64,000 bases of DNA from Pithys albifrons albifrons (Eukaryota > Chordata > Aves > Passeriformes > Thamnophilidae): positions 33,955,378 through 34,019,377 of the forward strand of contig NC_092467.1 of NCBI RefSeq assembly GCF_047495875.1. Direction: 5' to 3'. Positions 26,101-37,242 of the stretch are shown here, one piece after another; position 1 is the first letter of the stretch; each line of letters begins with the position of its first letter. A program made the position numbers and the translations under genes. The notes beneath the pieces were generated by a model, which made no database searches, was not told the DNA's origin, and worked only from the letters and a program-made list of their open reading frames with translations.

Positions 26101-27811
26101 AACACCCAGGGCAGCAGATTGACCAGGAGAGGGAAGAAGCATCTCAGCCTGACCCAAACCCAACACATTTGGTCAATCTATGAACCCATTATCATGCACC
26201 CATAGATAGCTGAACATTTTTAATTAAGAAAAACTCAGTTTAAGCAATAATTACAGCAGATTCCCTCTCTACAGTAACAATGGAAGGAGAACATTATCAC
26301 CACTGCTCGTGGCAACAACTCGAACAAAAATGGGTTAGAGGGGAAAAATCATAATTAGGATGAGACATGCATGCCTGACTCTGAAAGAAAGGTTGTTCAT
26401 GCCTGTTGCATGAGGGAAATCGCTGAGAAGGGCTCAGTGGGCCCTGGGCTTATCTGCCAGGCTCAGGATGCTGCCCGTGGGCACTGCCACCTGGAGCAGC
26501 CCCAGGCTGTGACAGGAGCGGTGGCAGCACCAGGAGACAGCCCCTCCGAGCAGGGGTGTGAGATGCACCTCACCTGTATCCAGCAGGGATCCTGGGGCAA
26601 ACAGAGCTGGGCAAGAGCACGGGCATCCCCTGGTACTCTGCCCTGGGACTGCCCCACGCCACTCCCCTGCAAACAGCCAGAAGGGCAGCACTTGGCTCCC
26701 TGCCTGACTAGGGGCACCACAGATCCACAAAAGCAGAAGAAAAACTCTCTGCTTTCCCTGTTTCCTTCCCTGTCTTTGAAGGAAAAAATTCCCAAAAGAC
26801 ATTTGTGCAACCTGTAGACAGTAATATATTTATAACAAATAAGTGCAACAGAAACAAAAGCGATGTATTAAAGAAGTGCAGTATTGAAAAGGGAAAGTGC
26901 TGGCAATGAACAGAAAATAAGAACATTGAAACTGCTGCCAAGAGCAGTACAAAATAATCATTCCTGTCTTCCTGCATCATCATCACTGTTCAGGGAGCAC
27001 ATCTGGAGAATGCAAAGCACACCAGGTTTTGTTACAGACCTCTCATTTCCATACAAGCACAAAGCTCCAAGGTCAGGCCCCAGGGGGAGTCAGGAATTGG
27101 TGTCAGGGTCCCTCCGGGTCGGGGCCAAGGTGAGCCCCAGAGCTGAGCCACAGCCTGAACTCCCCACACTCAGCACAGCCACCCAAGGGGGATCCACAGG
27201 TGGCTTTAAATAGCCACTGAAAAAACCCCAAACATTAAAAAAATACCAAAAAAGTAAAAAAAAAAAAGACATGAAAACCCCAAACATTTCACAGATGTGT
27301 TTGCTTCCAAGGAACTTGGGCCCAATCATATCTCTATCATCACTTTTAGAGTAAATCCTGGGTCACAGGCCATCATGTTCCTGTGGGAACAAACTGGACC
27401 AACACCCCTGTCTTGCTCTTCTGTGTTTCAGGCTAAAAAATACTCTACAGTCAGAGATTTTCTCCCATTCACTGCACACACTACTGGAGTCTTTCTTCTG
27501 AACTCCTCCACTCTGCTTCTTATTAGCCAATTTTTTTAAGGATTGACTAATGGCAGGACTAATAGTCATCAAATATTTGATTATTACAACAAAAATAGAA
27601 ACAAGGCACATGACAATTTAAGGATCATACACTGGACTTTTGCAAGGATTTCCTTCATACTTTCTGAAGAATTTTACTTGGTTGGGGTTTGTTTAGGTTA
27701 AGGAAGACTGAATGTATGGTGCCATCTTCTGGACAGTATAACTTAATCCACCAACAGTTAACTGTTTTTCCCAAAAAAACTGGACAGGGGGAATGACTTT
27801 ACTTTCCTACA
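26101..27811. other. Intergenic, A-rich stretch, no gene seen
   Basis: Unique-looking DNA. An A-rich segment with runs of up to 12 A lies at about 27220-27280. Open frames at 26371-26817 (plus) and 26434-26810 (minus) overlap and have no recognisable family. Confidence 0.5.
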
Positions 27812-28350
27812 GTTCATGGAATCCTAGACTGGTTTGGGTTGAAAGGGGCCTTAAAGCTCATCTCATTCCATGTCCAGCCACAGGCAGGGACTCCTCCCAC
27901 CAGCCCAGGGTGCTCCAAGCCCTGTCCAACCTGGCCTTGGACACTCCCAGGGATGGGGCAGCCACAGCCTCTCTGGGCACCTGTGCCAGGGCCTGCCCAC
28001 CCTCACAGGGAAGGATTTTTTCAAATGTTCCATTAAATATCTCCTCTTTTAGTTCAAAACCATTCCCCCTTGTCCTATCACTGTCTGCAAATGTAAAAAA
28101 TCAGTCTGGCTCTTTTTTATAAGCATCTTTAGGCACTGGAAGGGGCTCAAAGGTCTCCAAAGAACCTTCTCTTCTCCAGGCTGAAGACTCCCACCTCTTC
28201 CAGCCTGTCTCCAGAGCAGAGGTGTTCCAGCCCTTGGAGGAGCATCTCCAGGGCTTCCTCTGGACTTGCTGTAGCAGCTCCATGTCCTTCCTGTGCTGAG
28301 GCTCCCAGACTTGGGCACAGCACTCCCAGAGCCCTGCAGTGCCAGAAGGG
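27812..28350 (-). mobile_element. CR1 LINE 3' fragment, antisense, longest copy
   Basis: Starts at catggaatcctagactggtt and passes through all the expected antisense CR1 blocks: gggatggggcagccacagcc, ccattcccccttgtcctatc, cttctcttctccaggctgaa, ctccagagcagaggtgttcc, and then the distal block gcacagcactcccagagcc. At about 540 bp it is the most complete CR1 tail in the window. Confidence 0.92.
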
Positions 28351-29536
28351 TGCCCAGGCCTGGAGCTTTCCCCATTAAAATAATGCAGGTTTTTGACACT
28401 GGAAAACACCTCTGTTTACCACGGGTGACCATGAAGCACATGAGAGACAGGGCAACAGTGTCTAGAACTGACCAGCACTAACTGAAACACAAGGCATGAT
28501 GCAGTAAAAAGTGCTTACAGAAACCAGAGCTGCCTGCCTACAGCTGCCCCTGCAGTTTCAACATTTCTGAAAGCACAGCACTGGGGGAGAAAAATCCTGT
28601 CTTTCATAGAAATTTAGGAAGGAAACAGCAGAGGATGAGACACAAAGATGGAAAAGGGAAGTAAAAGGAGTCCTTCACTGGAGTGTTCATTGCTGGCAAC
28701 GACAGCCAAGTGGTTACAGAGGGAATTCAGGCGAGAGCATCCAGAAAGTATCCACACAAAGAGACTGGGACCAGCAGCAAGGGGAATTCCAAAGCAAGCT
28801 TTGGGAACAAATCCTCTTATGCTGCAAAGGAGCAACATGCAGAGAGAGAATATGGACTGATGGAAGCAGGGTCTGGGCAAACATTTGGCCTAACACTCTT
28901 TAAAAAGGGAATTATCTCTGCAGCACTCGACAACTGGGACACACTAGGCATGATTTAGCCTTAAAAGATCATTATCAGGTAACTTGATTTACTGGGAAGA
29001 GAAACACAAACTGTAGCCTGAACAATTCAAGAAAAAATAGGACCAAGAAAACCATCATGAGCAAGTAGCTATTAACAGGTAAACTACAGAGACTGATTTC
29101 CTCTGAGCAGGAAGGGCTCTGGAGAGCTCAGCCCTCAGCACACTGTGCTGCCCTGGCAATGGGAAGGACAACCCAGATCCTCCCATGAAGCCATGAGGGT
29201 GCTGCCCTGGAGTGCACCCCTCCCAGGGAAGCACAGTCTCCAGCTGATGGAACCACAGCCCTCACCAGAATCGCCATCTCTTGCCTGCACATTTGTCACC
29301 ACCCAGTGTTTTTCATCACTGGGATGTCCAAGCTGAGGACCAGCCCCAAAGATGCCAAGGGGCCAGATGCAGAATGCACAGGGAAAGGCTTCAGTGACTG
29401 ATACGATCAAACTGTAGGACTGAAAAAGCCAAATTACAGTTACAACTATTTATCACTGAAAATTAGCTGAGCGTGTCCTTCAGGGAACTGTAAGCAACTT
29501 CATACTCACAGGTACAGCTGCTCAGTGGGACAGATA
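28351..29536. other. Intergenic, nothing recognised
   Basis: No gene or repeat family recognised. Small open frames at 28614-28958 overlap on both strands. Confidence 0.5.
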
Positions 29537-29555
29537 GATGATAAATAGATGATAG

Positions 29556-29590
<35 letters not shown>

Positions 29591-29628
29591 GATAGATAGA
29601 TAGATAGATGATAGATAGATAGATGATT

Positions 29629-29663
<35 letters not shown>

Positions 29664-29685
29664 GATAGATAGATGATAGATAGAT

Positions 29686-29744
<59 letters not shown>

Positions 29745-29906
29745 GATAGATAGATAGATGATTGATAGATAGATAGATAGATAGATGATAGATAGATAGA
29801 TGATAGATAGATGATAGATAGATAGAAGATAGATAGATGATTGATAGATAGATAGATGGATAGATGATAGATAGATAGATGATAGATAGATGATAGATAG
29901 ATAGAT

Positions 29907-29954
<48 letters not shown>

Positions 29955-29993
29955 CATACATACATACATACATACATACATACATACATACAT
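29537..29993. repeat. (GATA)n compound microsatellite ending in (CATA)n
   Basis: About 410 bp of GATA units regularly interrupted by GATGATA and GATGATTGATA variants, followed from about 29953 by ten or so CATA (ATAC) units. The interruption pattern recurs (gatgattgatag near 29624, 29757 and 29836), so the array has expanded in multi-unit blocks. The three stop-free minus-strand frames rich in Tyr, Leu, Ser and Ile are repeat artefacts. Confidence 0.98.
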
Positions 29994-30999
29994 CCTTTTT
30001 CTGGGCTTGCTTTATTTATTTCTAGCAGGTTCCAATGTCTGTTTCATTCAAACATACTGCCCCGTGGGACTCATTAGCAGTTTAACAAACTGCCTGGGTA
30101 TAAACACATGGCAGATAAAAAGACAGAATTTTAAAATAGTATATGTATGCCTAGAAAAATAATCCAGGTGAAGGATGAAGGGTGTCAGGGAAGTGCTCGA
30201 CCACATCAAACAGTGAAAACATTCCTGAGATGGACTGTTTAAATATTAAATAAATACTCAGAACTTCTGTAAATGTCGAATAGGAAAAATGATGGAATGC
30301 CATTTTTCCTAATCTGTTCCCACTGTAATTATGGACTCTATACTCCAACTAAAAAGATCATTTATCTTGTGCTGAGCATTTCAATTGCTTTATCTCCAAT
30401 AAATTGCAGATGTTACCTTTGATGGGTAACTAAGCCCAGCACAGGAGCTGCAGGCATGGCTGATGTGCCTGGAAAATATTTCACTTTTGTCTTAATTTTT
30501 TTAATAAAATGTTTTATCTCTATTTTTGTGAAAGCTTTTTTACCAAAATATATATTGCTAAAAAAATTAATTGATTCTCTTCTGAAAGAGTAATTTTAGT
30601 GGGGGGAAGGCTATTTACGGGCAAATAATCTGAACTGTATTCATTTTTTTAATACCATCGGTGTAACAATATATATATCAATATCTAGTACTATGCTGAT
30701 AACAGCACATATAAGTTATCTTTCCATGAGCTGACCTGGGCCCTGAAGGAGGGGTCCTGCATCCTGGCCACCAGCATGCAGTGGGGACACTTCCACAGAC
30801 ACACAGAAAATTTATGCAAAATACACCCAAAGCATAAGTAGCTACATGTGTGAGAACTGGGAAACTAATCAAGTGGAGACGGCACTAACGAGGGCTGGCA
30901 GCCAGGAACAATAGCTGTGCCAGCTGTGGGGACAGAGGGGAGGGGAGAACAAATCCCTGGGAATGGAGGGGGGCCAGGCACTGCCAACCCTGGGCACAG
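29994..30999. other. Intergenic, AT-rich
   Basis: AT-rich with T runs at 30497-30540 and TA repeats near 30669. Nothing coding recognised. Confidence 0.5.
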
Positions 31000-31218
31000 A
31001 ACCAGAGAATTCCAGAATCATTCAGGGGGGAAAAATCCTCCGAGATCATCGAGTCCAACCTGACACCCATCACCACCTTGTCAACTAGACCAGAGCAATG
31101 AGTGCCACATCCAGTCATTCCTTGAACACCTCCAGGAATGGGGATTCCACCACCTCCCTGGGCAACCCATTCCAATGCTTGTCAACCCCCTCCATGAAGA
31201 AATTCTTCCTGCATGGCA
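31000..31218 (-). mobile_element. CR1 LINE 3' fragment, antisense, short
   Basis: Contains the antisense CR1 blocks ttccagaatcattcaggg, gagatcatcgagtccaacct, gaacacctccaggaatgggg and tgggcaacccattccaatgc, then stops after gaagaaattcttcctg. It is a severely 5'-truncated copy of a subfamily different from the others. Confidence 0.88.
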
Positions 31219-31961
31219 CAGTCCAGAACTGCACCTGGTTGTAATTTGCAACCTGAACCATGTAGGCATTTCCTACATATTTTTGAGAATTCAAAATCCA
31301 GTTCTAAGAAAAAGGACCAGTAAGGTCACAGATTTGCAATACTTACTGTATCAACACATTTGATTCACCCTGAAATACCAGATATTTACTCTTCTGGATG
31401 GGATTACAGGAACTCTGAGCTAAACCAGAGACTACGCTATAGCAATTTTTTGTTGCTGCTGTAGTCAGGCAGAGCTGAGTAGGGGGTCTGGTGTTACAGG
31501 TCCATCGGTGCTGAGAACAAGTGGATTCTCATTGTGCTTCTGTGAGAGCTCAGCTCAGGTTACAAAAGAGACATCAAATCTCAGCACTTCCATAAATATT
31601 CAGAGCCCGGGCATGTTACATCCGAGGCATTGGAGGGACTCGGCTCTCCACTGGCCTCACAGGTCACTGCTGCTCACACTGCAGGTGTGGGAAACCTCTT
31701 CCTGGGAGAGACACACAGTTTGACAGGGTTTGGTGCAATAACCATGCCTGTGCTTGTTTTATTACTGCATTACTCTAGTAAAGCAGGGAGTGAAGGGATA
31801 CCTGTTTAGGGATCAGTCTGGCTCGGGCTGTGGCCTGTGTGATCACAACAGTGCAGTGCCAGTGCTGTGGGCCCTGTGTCAAGAGCAGCACTGACAGCAG
31901 GTGGGGGAGCCCTGGGGTGTTGGGTCCAGCTCCCAGTAAAGAGAGACAGGGACATACTGCA

Positions 31962-32375
31962 CAGCCCAGCAAGGGGCCCCAAAGACGAAGGGACTGGAGC
32001 ATCTCTGCTCTGAGGAGAGGCTGGGAGAGTCAGAACTGCTTTACTGGGGCAGAGCAGGCTCAGGTGGATCTCACCAATGTGTACAGACACAGGCATGAGG
32101 GGACAGAGCCAGGCTCTTCAGTGTTGCCCAGGGCCAGGGCCAGAGGCCACAGGCACACACTGGCACACAGGAGGGTCTCCTTGGACAGACACCAGGAGAC
32201 ACTTTTTCACTGTGAGCTGATCAAGTACCACAGGGAGGTGGTGGAGTCTCCAGTCTTGGAGATACTCAGAATCCACCTGGACATGGCTCTGGGTGGCCCT
32301 CTCTGAGCAGAGCACTGGTTTGGGAAACCTCCAGCAGTCCGCTCCAGCCTTGACCAGTCTGTGCCTCTGTGACCA
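31962..32375 (+). mobile_element. CR1 LINE 3' fragment, sense
   Basis: In sense orientation: gactggagcatctctgctct, gaggagaggctgggagagt, caggctcaggtggatctcac, caccaggagacactttttca, and a tail with the classic grouping of cagagcactggtttggg followed by ctgtgcctctgtgacc. It sits about 0.9 kb upstream of the FPGT start codon. Confidence 0.88.
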
Positions 32376-32940
32376 TCTCCTACATGTAGTCTGTTGCAGT
32401 CAGACTTTCCCAGAATTCTCAGAAGGGTTCTTTCCTCTCTTCACAGAGTTCTTAGAAAGGAATGTTCTGCCCAGTACACGCCCGGGTTCCAGCCGAGTGT
32501 TGCTACCCCTCAGTGTCCCGTTCTGGTTTAACAGTGCGGCACAGGGAATTTTTCCTGTCACAGACTGGAGCTGCACTTGACTGTTAATTCCTTTATCTTC
32601 ATCCCTGACATAACGTCTTCATGTTCAGGAACTAAGTAACTCGTGTAACGACTGCCCCTGTGACTGTTTCACAGGGTAACAGGAGTTCGCAGTGCTCATA
32701 ATAGTAATGAAGAGAGTTAAATCTTTTTGTGCAGCTAAAACTAAGTGAACCACCATGTGCAAATATTTAACATTACTGAAATGTTAGAAAACTTAAGAAA
32801 ACCCATATTTGAACTCCTCAAAGCTTATTTAACGTATCTCAGATGCTGTCAGCAACAAAAAAAAACATCAGCTGCGTGACTGCTGCCAGCCGTTAACATA
32901 CAAACCCCGGTGATGCCTGCGATGAGTTAGAGTGAGGTCC
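32376..32940. other. Unique DNA upstream of the FPGT CpG region
   Basis: Moderate-AT sequence between the CR1 copy and the GC-rich promoter region. No element recognised. Confidence 0.5.
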
Positions 32941-33274
32941 GCACACCCTTCCCAGCCCCGCCCCGCGAGCTCCGGTGCCCCGGGGCAGCACCAGCACGGG
33001 GGTGTGGGCAGGGCAAAGCTCAACGGGAGAGCTCGTGTGCGATTTCCTGGATTGTGTTCCTAACGGGATTAACAACCCGAGTATTCAACTCCTCCTGCTT
33101 CCTGTGAGACTCGGAGCGCTCCCGGAGCCGCCGCGCGACAATCCCCGCCCGCAGCGCGGCGGAGCCACCTCTCCCGCACCGCCCCCGGGCCGCCCCCGCA
33201 CCGCCGGTGCTTCCGGGCCGCGTTCCGTCGGCGGCAGCGCCGCTTTCCGCTCCGGCCGCCCCGGCCATCCCGGC

Positions 33275-33344
33275 ATGGACGAGCACAGCGCGGCGCGGCG
33301 GGCGGACACGGGCCGGCGGCTGGCGCGGTTCGCGGCGCTGCGAG
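33275..33344 (+). CDS. FPGT: FPGT exon 1 (coding)
   Basis: Encodes residues 1-23 plus one base. It begins MDEHSAARR and ends ...RFAALR before the donor g|gtggga, phase 1. The N-terminus is poorly conserved, but [11 protein letters not shown] aligns to the vertebrate family. Confidence 0.93.
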
Positions 33345-36300
33345 GTGGGATGGGCGGGCAGGGGCGGCGGGTCCGGCCCGCGGAGCGCTCGGGGCCGTGC
33401 GGGGCTGCGGAGCCCCGGCGGGGTCTGAGCGGGGCCGTCCCGCAGGCGCGGCCGCCCGGCCCGGCGAGCTGTGGGACGTGGTGGTGCTGACGGCGGCGGA
33501 CGCGGCGCAGGCGGGCGCGTTCCGGGAGCAGCTGGCGGAGAAGCTACGCCGGGGGGACCTGCCCAGGGGCGTCCGGTACCTCGTGTGCCCCGACCCGCCG
33601 GGGCCGCGGATCGGTGCGTGCGGCCGGCCCGGGGCTGGGGCTGCGGGGGGCGAGGGGCTCCGTGCTGCTCACGCCCCCGCGGCTCCTCCCCGGCCATCGG
33701 GACCGGGAAAGGCTCGGGGTGTCCGGACGGGGCTCGGGGTCGGGACCGGGAAAGGCTCGGGGTGTCCGGACGGGGCTCGGGATATCCGGAAAGACTCGGG
33801 GTGTCCGGACGGGGCTCGGGGTCGGGACCGGGGAAGGCTCGGGGCGTCCGGGCGGGGCTCGGGATATCCGGAAAGGCTCGGGGTGTCCGCGCAGGGCTCG
33901 GTGCGGCTGTAATGGGCAGGAAGGGACGGTGACCTGAGCCTCCATCGTGATGCTTGTGACTGAGCTTGTACTGGGGAAACTGAACAGCTCCCCAGAGTGT
34001 GTCCGATGGATACAGAATAGCACTGACTCGTGTGTTTTAGAAATTCACGCTTAACCTGATTGTTTAAGCAGTTTGATTATTTTTAATATATGACCCAATG
34101 GGCAGCAAAACCCTGGAAAAAACTAGTATGACTACCCGTAGTACTCTCCTGGAATTCTTAATTCCTGTTCCATTTGAACAAAGTAACTGATATTAGTATT
34201 ATTTGCAGTGTAGAGTAATAGGCAGAAATTAATTCTCAGAAATCTGGCAGGTTTAACTTGTAGAAGCATAAAAAAGATCCCAAGCCACTTCCTCGTATCA
34301 CAAACCTTCCTTATTTCCATACTGTAAATGTCAGAAGTACTTCTGAATGCTGCCTTGAAACCACTAGTGAGCTTTTCTGTGACCTGTTTCCTACAGGAGC
34401 TGGTTTTTATGGCTGGGTCGTGGCCTGTTTAATTGATTAAATGCTTTAAATGTTTGGGCTGTGCAGAGGTGACTGAGAGGGAAAACCAGAGTTTTCCCAA
34501 GAGCTGTCTGCTCAGGATGCCCTGCCCTGGGAGAGCACAGACTTGCAGAGGAACTGAACTGTCCATCAGCTGCTGTGCATGATCTCACCAACCCCAATAG
34601 GGTGGACAGGCTGTCCCATCAGCGTTGGTGTGGCAGGTTCCAGCTGGGCACCATCACACCTCACCTGGCAGAGCAGATGTTATTGCAGCTCTTCTCACAC
34701 ATGCTAAAATACTTCTTTCTTTAGGAAATGGTGGATCAACTCTTCATGTTCTTCAGTACTTGGAAGATCTCTATGGTGATCAGTGGACTTCCTTCACTGT
34801 GCTGCTAATCCATTCTGGTAAATTCAGTTTTATATTTCTCACTCTGAAACTTTTTTTCCTTTCCTTAAAATAATATGATTGCAGAGGAGTCAGAGTTCCA
34901 AAATATAGTTCCCTCAGAAAAGTCACCCTGATGATAATTTGAAGTCAGGTTGGTGTTTAGAAGATGTTACTGTCACATCAGCATCTCTTCTCAGCACTCA
35001 AGTTGCTCAATCAAACAGTGAGAAATAGATGTAATTCAGAGTGTCTGATTTAAGATTCTGCCTTGAAATACCCATCTAAGGAACGTGGCCCTCTCTGGGG
35101 GGACCCTGTGCTCCTTATCCCTCTGGGTAGGCTAGTACTTGCCCTCTTATCCTTTTAGTCAGGACACTTCCATAAGTGGAAGAATGTCAGTTCTGTAGAG
35201 GAGAAAGAAACCAGGTGATGTCTCCTGATCAAACCTCTGCTTATTTGACTCATCTCTGGCTTAAAATTCCCATCAGGAGTGTGGGGTCCTCCTCTTTTCC
35301 AAGCCAAAAGGAGGAGTGATTTGTTTTCAACATTTCAGCAACAAACAGCTCTGAAACAAATTAAAGGTAACAAAATCAATCACAATTTTCATAGCTATTT
35401 AAGGCAGGCTGGGTTTTGGACTTAAGATCAGATCTGCTTTGGGAAATGTTTGAAGCAGAATGATTGATTTCTTCACATCTGTTATTCTTTGAAGAATACT
35501 TGGTATGTGACCAAGCTGAGGGGTTTTTAGTGCCTATGTGAACCTGTATAGTTCAGTTTTTTGCTTGCCTACATACAGTGTGTCTGTGTAACTAAAATTG
35601 CCTTTCTCTTCAGGTGGTTACAGCCAGCGTTTGCCAAGTGCAAGTGCCCTGGGGAAGGTCTTCATGGCCCTGCCATTTGGTGATCCCATTTACCAGATGC
35701 TGGAGCTGAAGCTGGCCATGTACATCGACTTCCCCTGTCACATGAAACCAGGAATCCTGGTCACGTGTTCGGATGACATAGAGCTGTACAGCACTGGGAC
35801 CACAGAACCCATCCTGTTGGACAAGCCTGGATTTACGGCACTGGCTCACCCCTCGGAACTGGCTGTTGGGACCACTCACGGGGTGTTTGTGTTAGATCCG
35901 TCCAGTTTTTCCGGAACAGGAGGACTGGAATATGCGTCCTGCCAACGTTTCCTGCACAAGCCTGACATGAGGACGATGCGGCAGAGCGGTGCAGTGTGTG
36001 TGAGGGGGCATTGCTCCCCTGGGAACCACAGTGGGAGGGGGCATTGCTCCCCTGGGAACCACAGTGGGAGGGGGCATTGCTCCCCTGGGAACCACCACAG
36101 TGGCTCGGGGGCAGCCTCAGAGTTTGTGTACACTGACAGTGTATTCTACATGGACCACCACACTGCAAAGCGGCTACTGATGTTCTATAAGCAGATGGGT
36201 GTACTTTGCTGTGAAATAGATGCATATGGAGACTTCCTCCAGGCCCTGGGACCCAGGGCCACTCCAGATTACACCAAAAACATGAGTAATGTCTCCAAGG

Positions 36301-37133
36301 AGGAGTCGGGGTTGGTAGAAGTGCGGCAGCAATTGTACTCCCTGCTGCAAGGAACTGCCCTCAATGTCATAGTCCTCAACAACTCCCAGTTCTACCACAT
36401 TGGGACTACTCAGGAGTATTTGTTTCATTTTACTGCTGAGAACAAACTGAGGTTTGAGCTTGACTTGCTGCCTGTGGCTTTTAGCATTTTTCCTGACGCA
36501 GCCAAGACCTCGGATCAGTCAAGTGTCATCCAGAGCATCCTCGAGCCCAGATGTGTGATAGGGCCTGGCTCTGTCATTGAGTACTCCAGAATTGGGCCTG
36601 AGGTCTCAGTAGGGAAGAACAGCATTGTTAGTGGGTCCTACATAAATTTCAGTGTAGACATTCCCTCAGACTGCTTCCTGAGTTCAGTAGCTGTGAAAAT
36701 TAAGGATCAAGTTGAGTATGTCACCATGGCTTTTGGTGTAGGAGACAACTTGAAGAACAGTGTGAAGGTGCTGTCGGATATACAGTCACTCCAGTTTTTT
36801 GGAGCCAGCTTAGCAGAATGCCTCGGTCTCTGGGGTCTAGAGGCTTCAGACCAGCTCTTCTCCAGCAGGAACACAGGTCTGGGGCTGTGGACTGTGAGGA
36901 TTTTCCCTGTTTGTTCTACTCCAAGTGAATCCATTAGGCTGTCGCTGCAGATGTTGCATTCTGTGCAGCACATGACAGCTTTCAAACTGAGCAGCTTTCA
37001 GCTCTTGTCTGTTGAAGAAATGCTTGCCTACAAAGATGTAGAAGACATGCTGAGGTTTAGGAAGCAAATTTATGATGAAATCTGTCTACAAAGAAAAAAA
37101 GAGAAGTCAGACTGTAGAACGAACTGTACTTGA
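33275..37133 (+). CDS. FPGT: FPGT, fucose-1-phosphate guanylyltransferase (4 exons)
   Basis: Spliced coding sequence: 33275-33344, 33446-33613, 34725-34817 and 35614-37133, 1851 nt including stop, predicting 616 residues (human is about 594). The enzyme converts L-fucose-1-phosphate and GTP to GDP-fucose in the cytosolic fucose salvage pathway. Identity rests on collinear matches to the vertebrate protein: [121 protein letters not shown] and [15 protein letters not shown]. The start ATG has G at -3 and +4 and is the only ATG in its open frame. All three internal junctions are phase 1 with GT-AG sites. The extra length lies at about residues 241-275, where a 33-bp repeat expands a variable loop in frame. 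TNNI3K follows in the same orientation 6.7 kb downstream. Confidence 0.97.
33446..33613 (+). CDS. FPGT: FPGT exon 2
   Basis: Acceptor ccgtcccgcag, donor g|gtgcgt, phase 1 at both ends. Encodes about residues 24-79, including [12 protein letters not shown] and [14 protein letters not shown]. Intron 1 is only 101 bp and very GC-rich. Confidence 0.95.
33696..33900. repeat. GC-rich tandem repeat in FPGT intron 2
   Basis: Imperfect repetition of modules such as ggctcggggtgtccggacgg and gctcggggtcgggaccggg, alternating with gggatatccggaaag variants. It lies within the CpG-rich region 80 bp after exon 2. Several stretches have four G-runs with 2-3 base loops on the plus (coding) strand. Confidence 0.9.
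34725..34817 (+). CDS. FPGT: FPGT exon 3
   Basis: Acceptor acttctttctttag, donor g|gtaaat. Encodes [19 protein letters not shown] through FTVLLIHS (about residues 80-110) and ends in phase 1. The vertebrate FPGT-TNNI3K readthrough splices out of this exon. Confidence 0.96.
35614..37133 (+). CDS. FPGT: FPGT exon 4, main catalytic exon and stop
   Basis: Acceptor tgcctttctcttcag, then 1520 nt of uninterrupted frame to TGA at 37131. Encodes about residues 111-616, most of the fucose-1-phosphate guanylyltransferase domain. A single large 3' exon is the normal architecture for this gene. It contains the in-frame 33-bp repeat at 36007-36105. Confidence 0.97.
36007..36105 (+). repeat. FPGT: 33-bp in-frame coding minisatellite in FPGT exon 4
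   Basis: Three tandem copies start at 36007, 36040 and 36073. Each 33-bp unit encodes [11 protein letters not shown]; the third unit degenerates to [12 protein letters not shown]. The length is a multiple of three, so the frame is kept. It replaces a variable loop between GAVC and the conserved [12 protein letters not shown]. Confidence 0.95.
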
Positions 37134-37236
37134 ACAAATCTCCTGTTTTCATTTGTGGATGATTGATCACTTCCCAGCTTGTAAGAATCCCAAGGAAAAA
37201 GTACACAGATCATTTCTCTAATCTTATTGAAGTAAA

Positions 37237-37242
37237 AATAAA
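37237..37242 (+). terminator. FPGT: FPGT polyadenylation signal
   Basis: Canonical AATAAA 104 bp after the stop codon, followed about 17 bp later by a GT-rich acgttgttgtag stretch typical of a downstream element. It implies a short 3' UTR. Confidence 0.75.

Larger units (their letters stand above)
32941..33920. promoter_or_regulatory. FPGT: CpG-rich promoter region of FPGT
   Basis: GC content and CpG density rise sharply from about 32941 and fall by about 33920. The region spans the 5' flank, exon 1, exon 2 and most of intron 2 of FPGT. No TATA box is evident near the start, as expected for a CpG-island housekeeping promoter. In mammals this promoter is shared head-to-head with LRRIQ3; here that is untested inference. 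Confidence 0.8.

Noticed and set aside
24657..26168. 503-codon minus-strand open frame with collagen-like Gly/Gln/Arg repeats
   Set aside because: It lies almost wholly in the 47-bp minisatellite, and other frames on both strands are equally open. The repeat lacks stops and there is no evidence of a gene.
29463..29993. Three overlapping Tyr/Leu/Ser/Ile-rich minus-strand frames with apparent membrane-like composition
   Set aside because: They come from the GATA microsatellite read in three frames.
32975..33274. Upstream in-frame extension of FPGT exon 1
   Set aside because: The frame is open for 300 nt but contains no ATG before 33275, and the composition is typical of a CpG island. Homology supports the start at 33275.
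33397..33932. Long overlapping open frames through FPGT exon 2 into intron 2
   Set aside because: Beyond the donor at 33614 they translate a GC-rich intronic repeat; exon 3 joins in phase from 33613.
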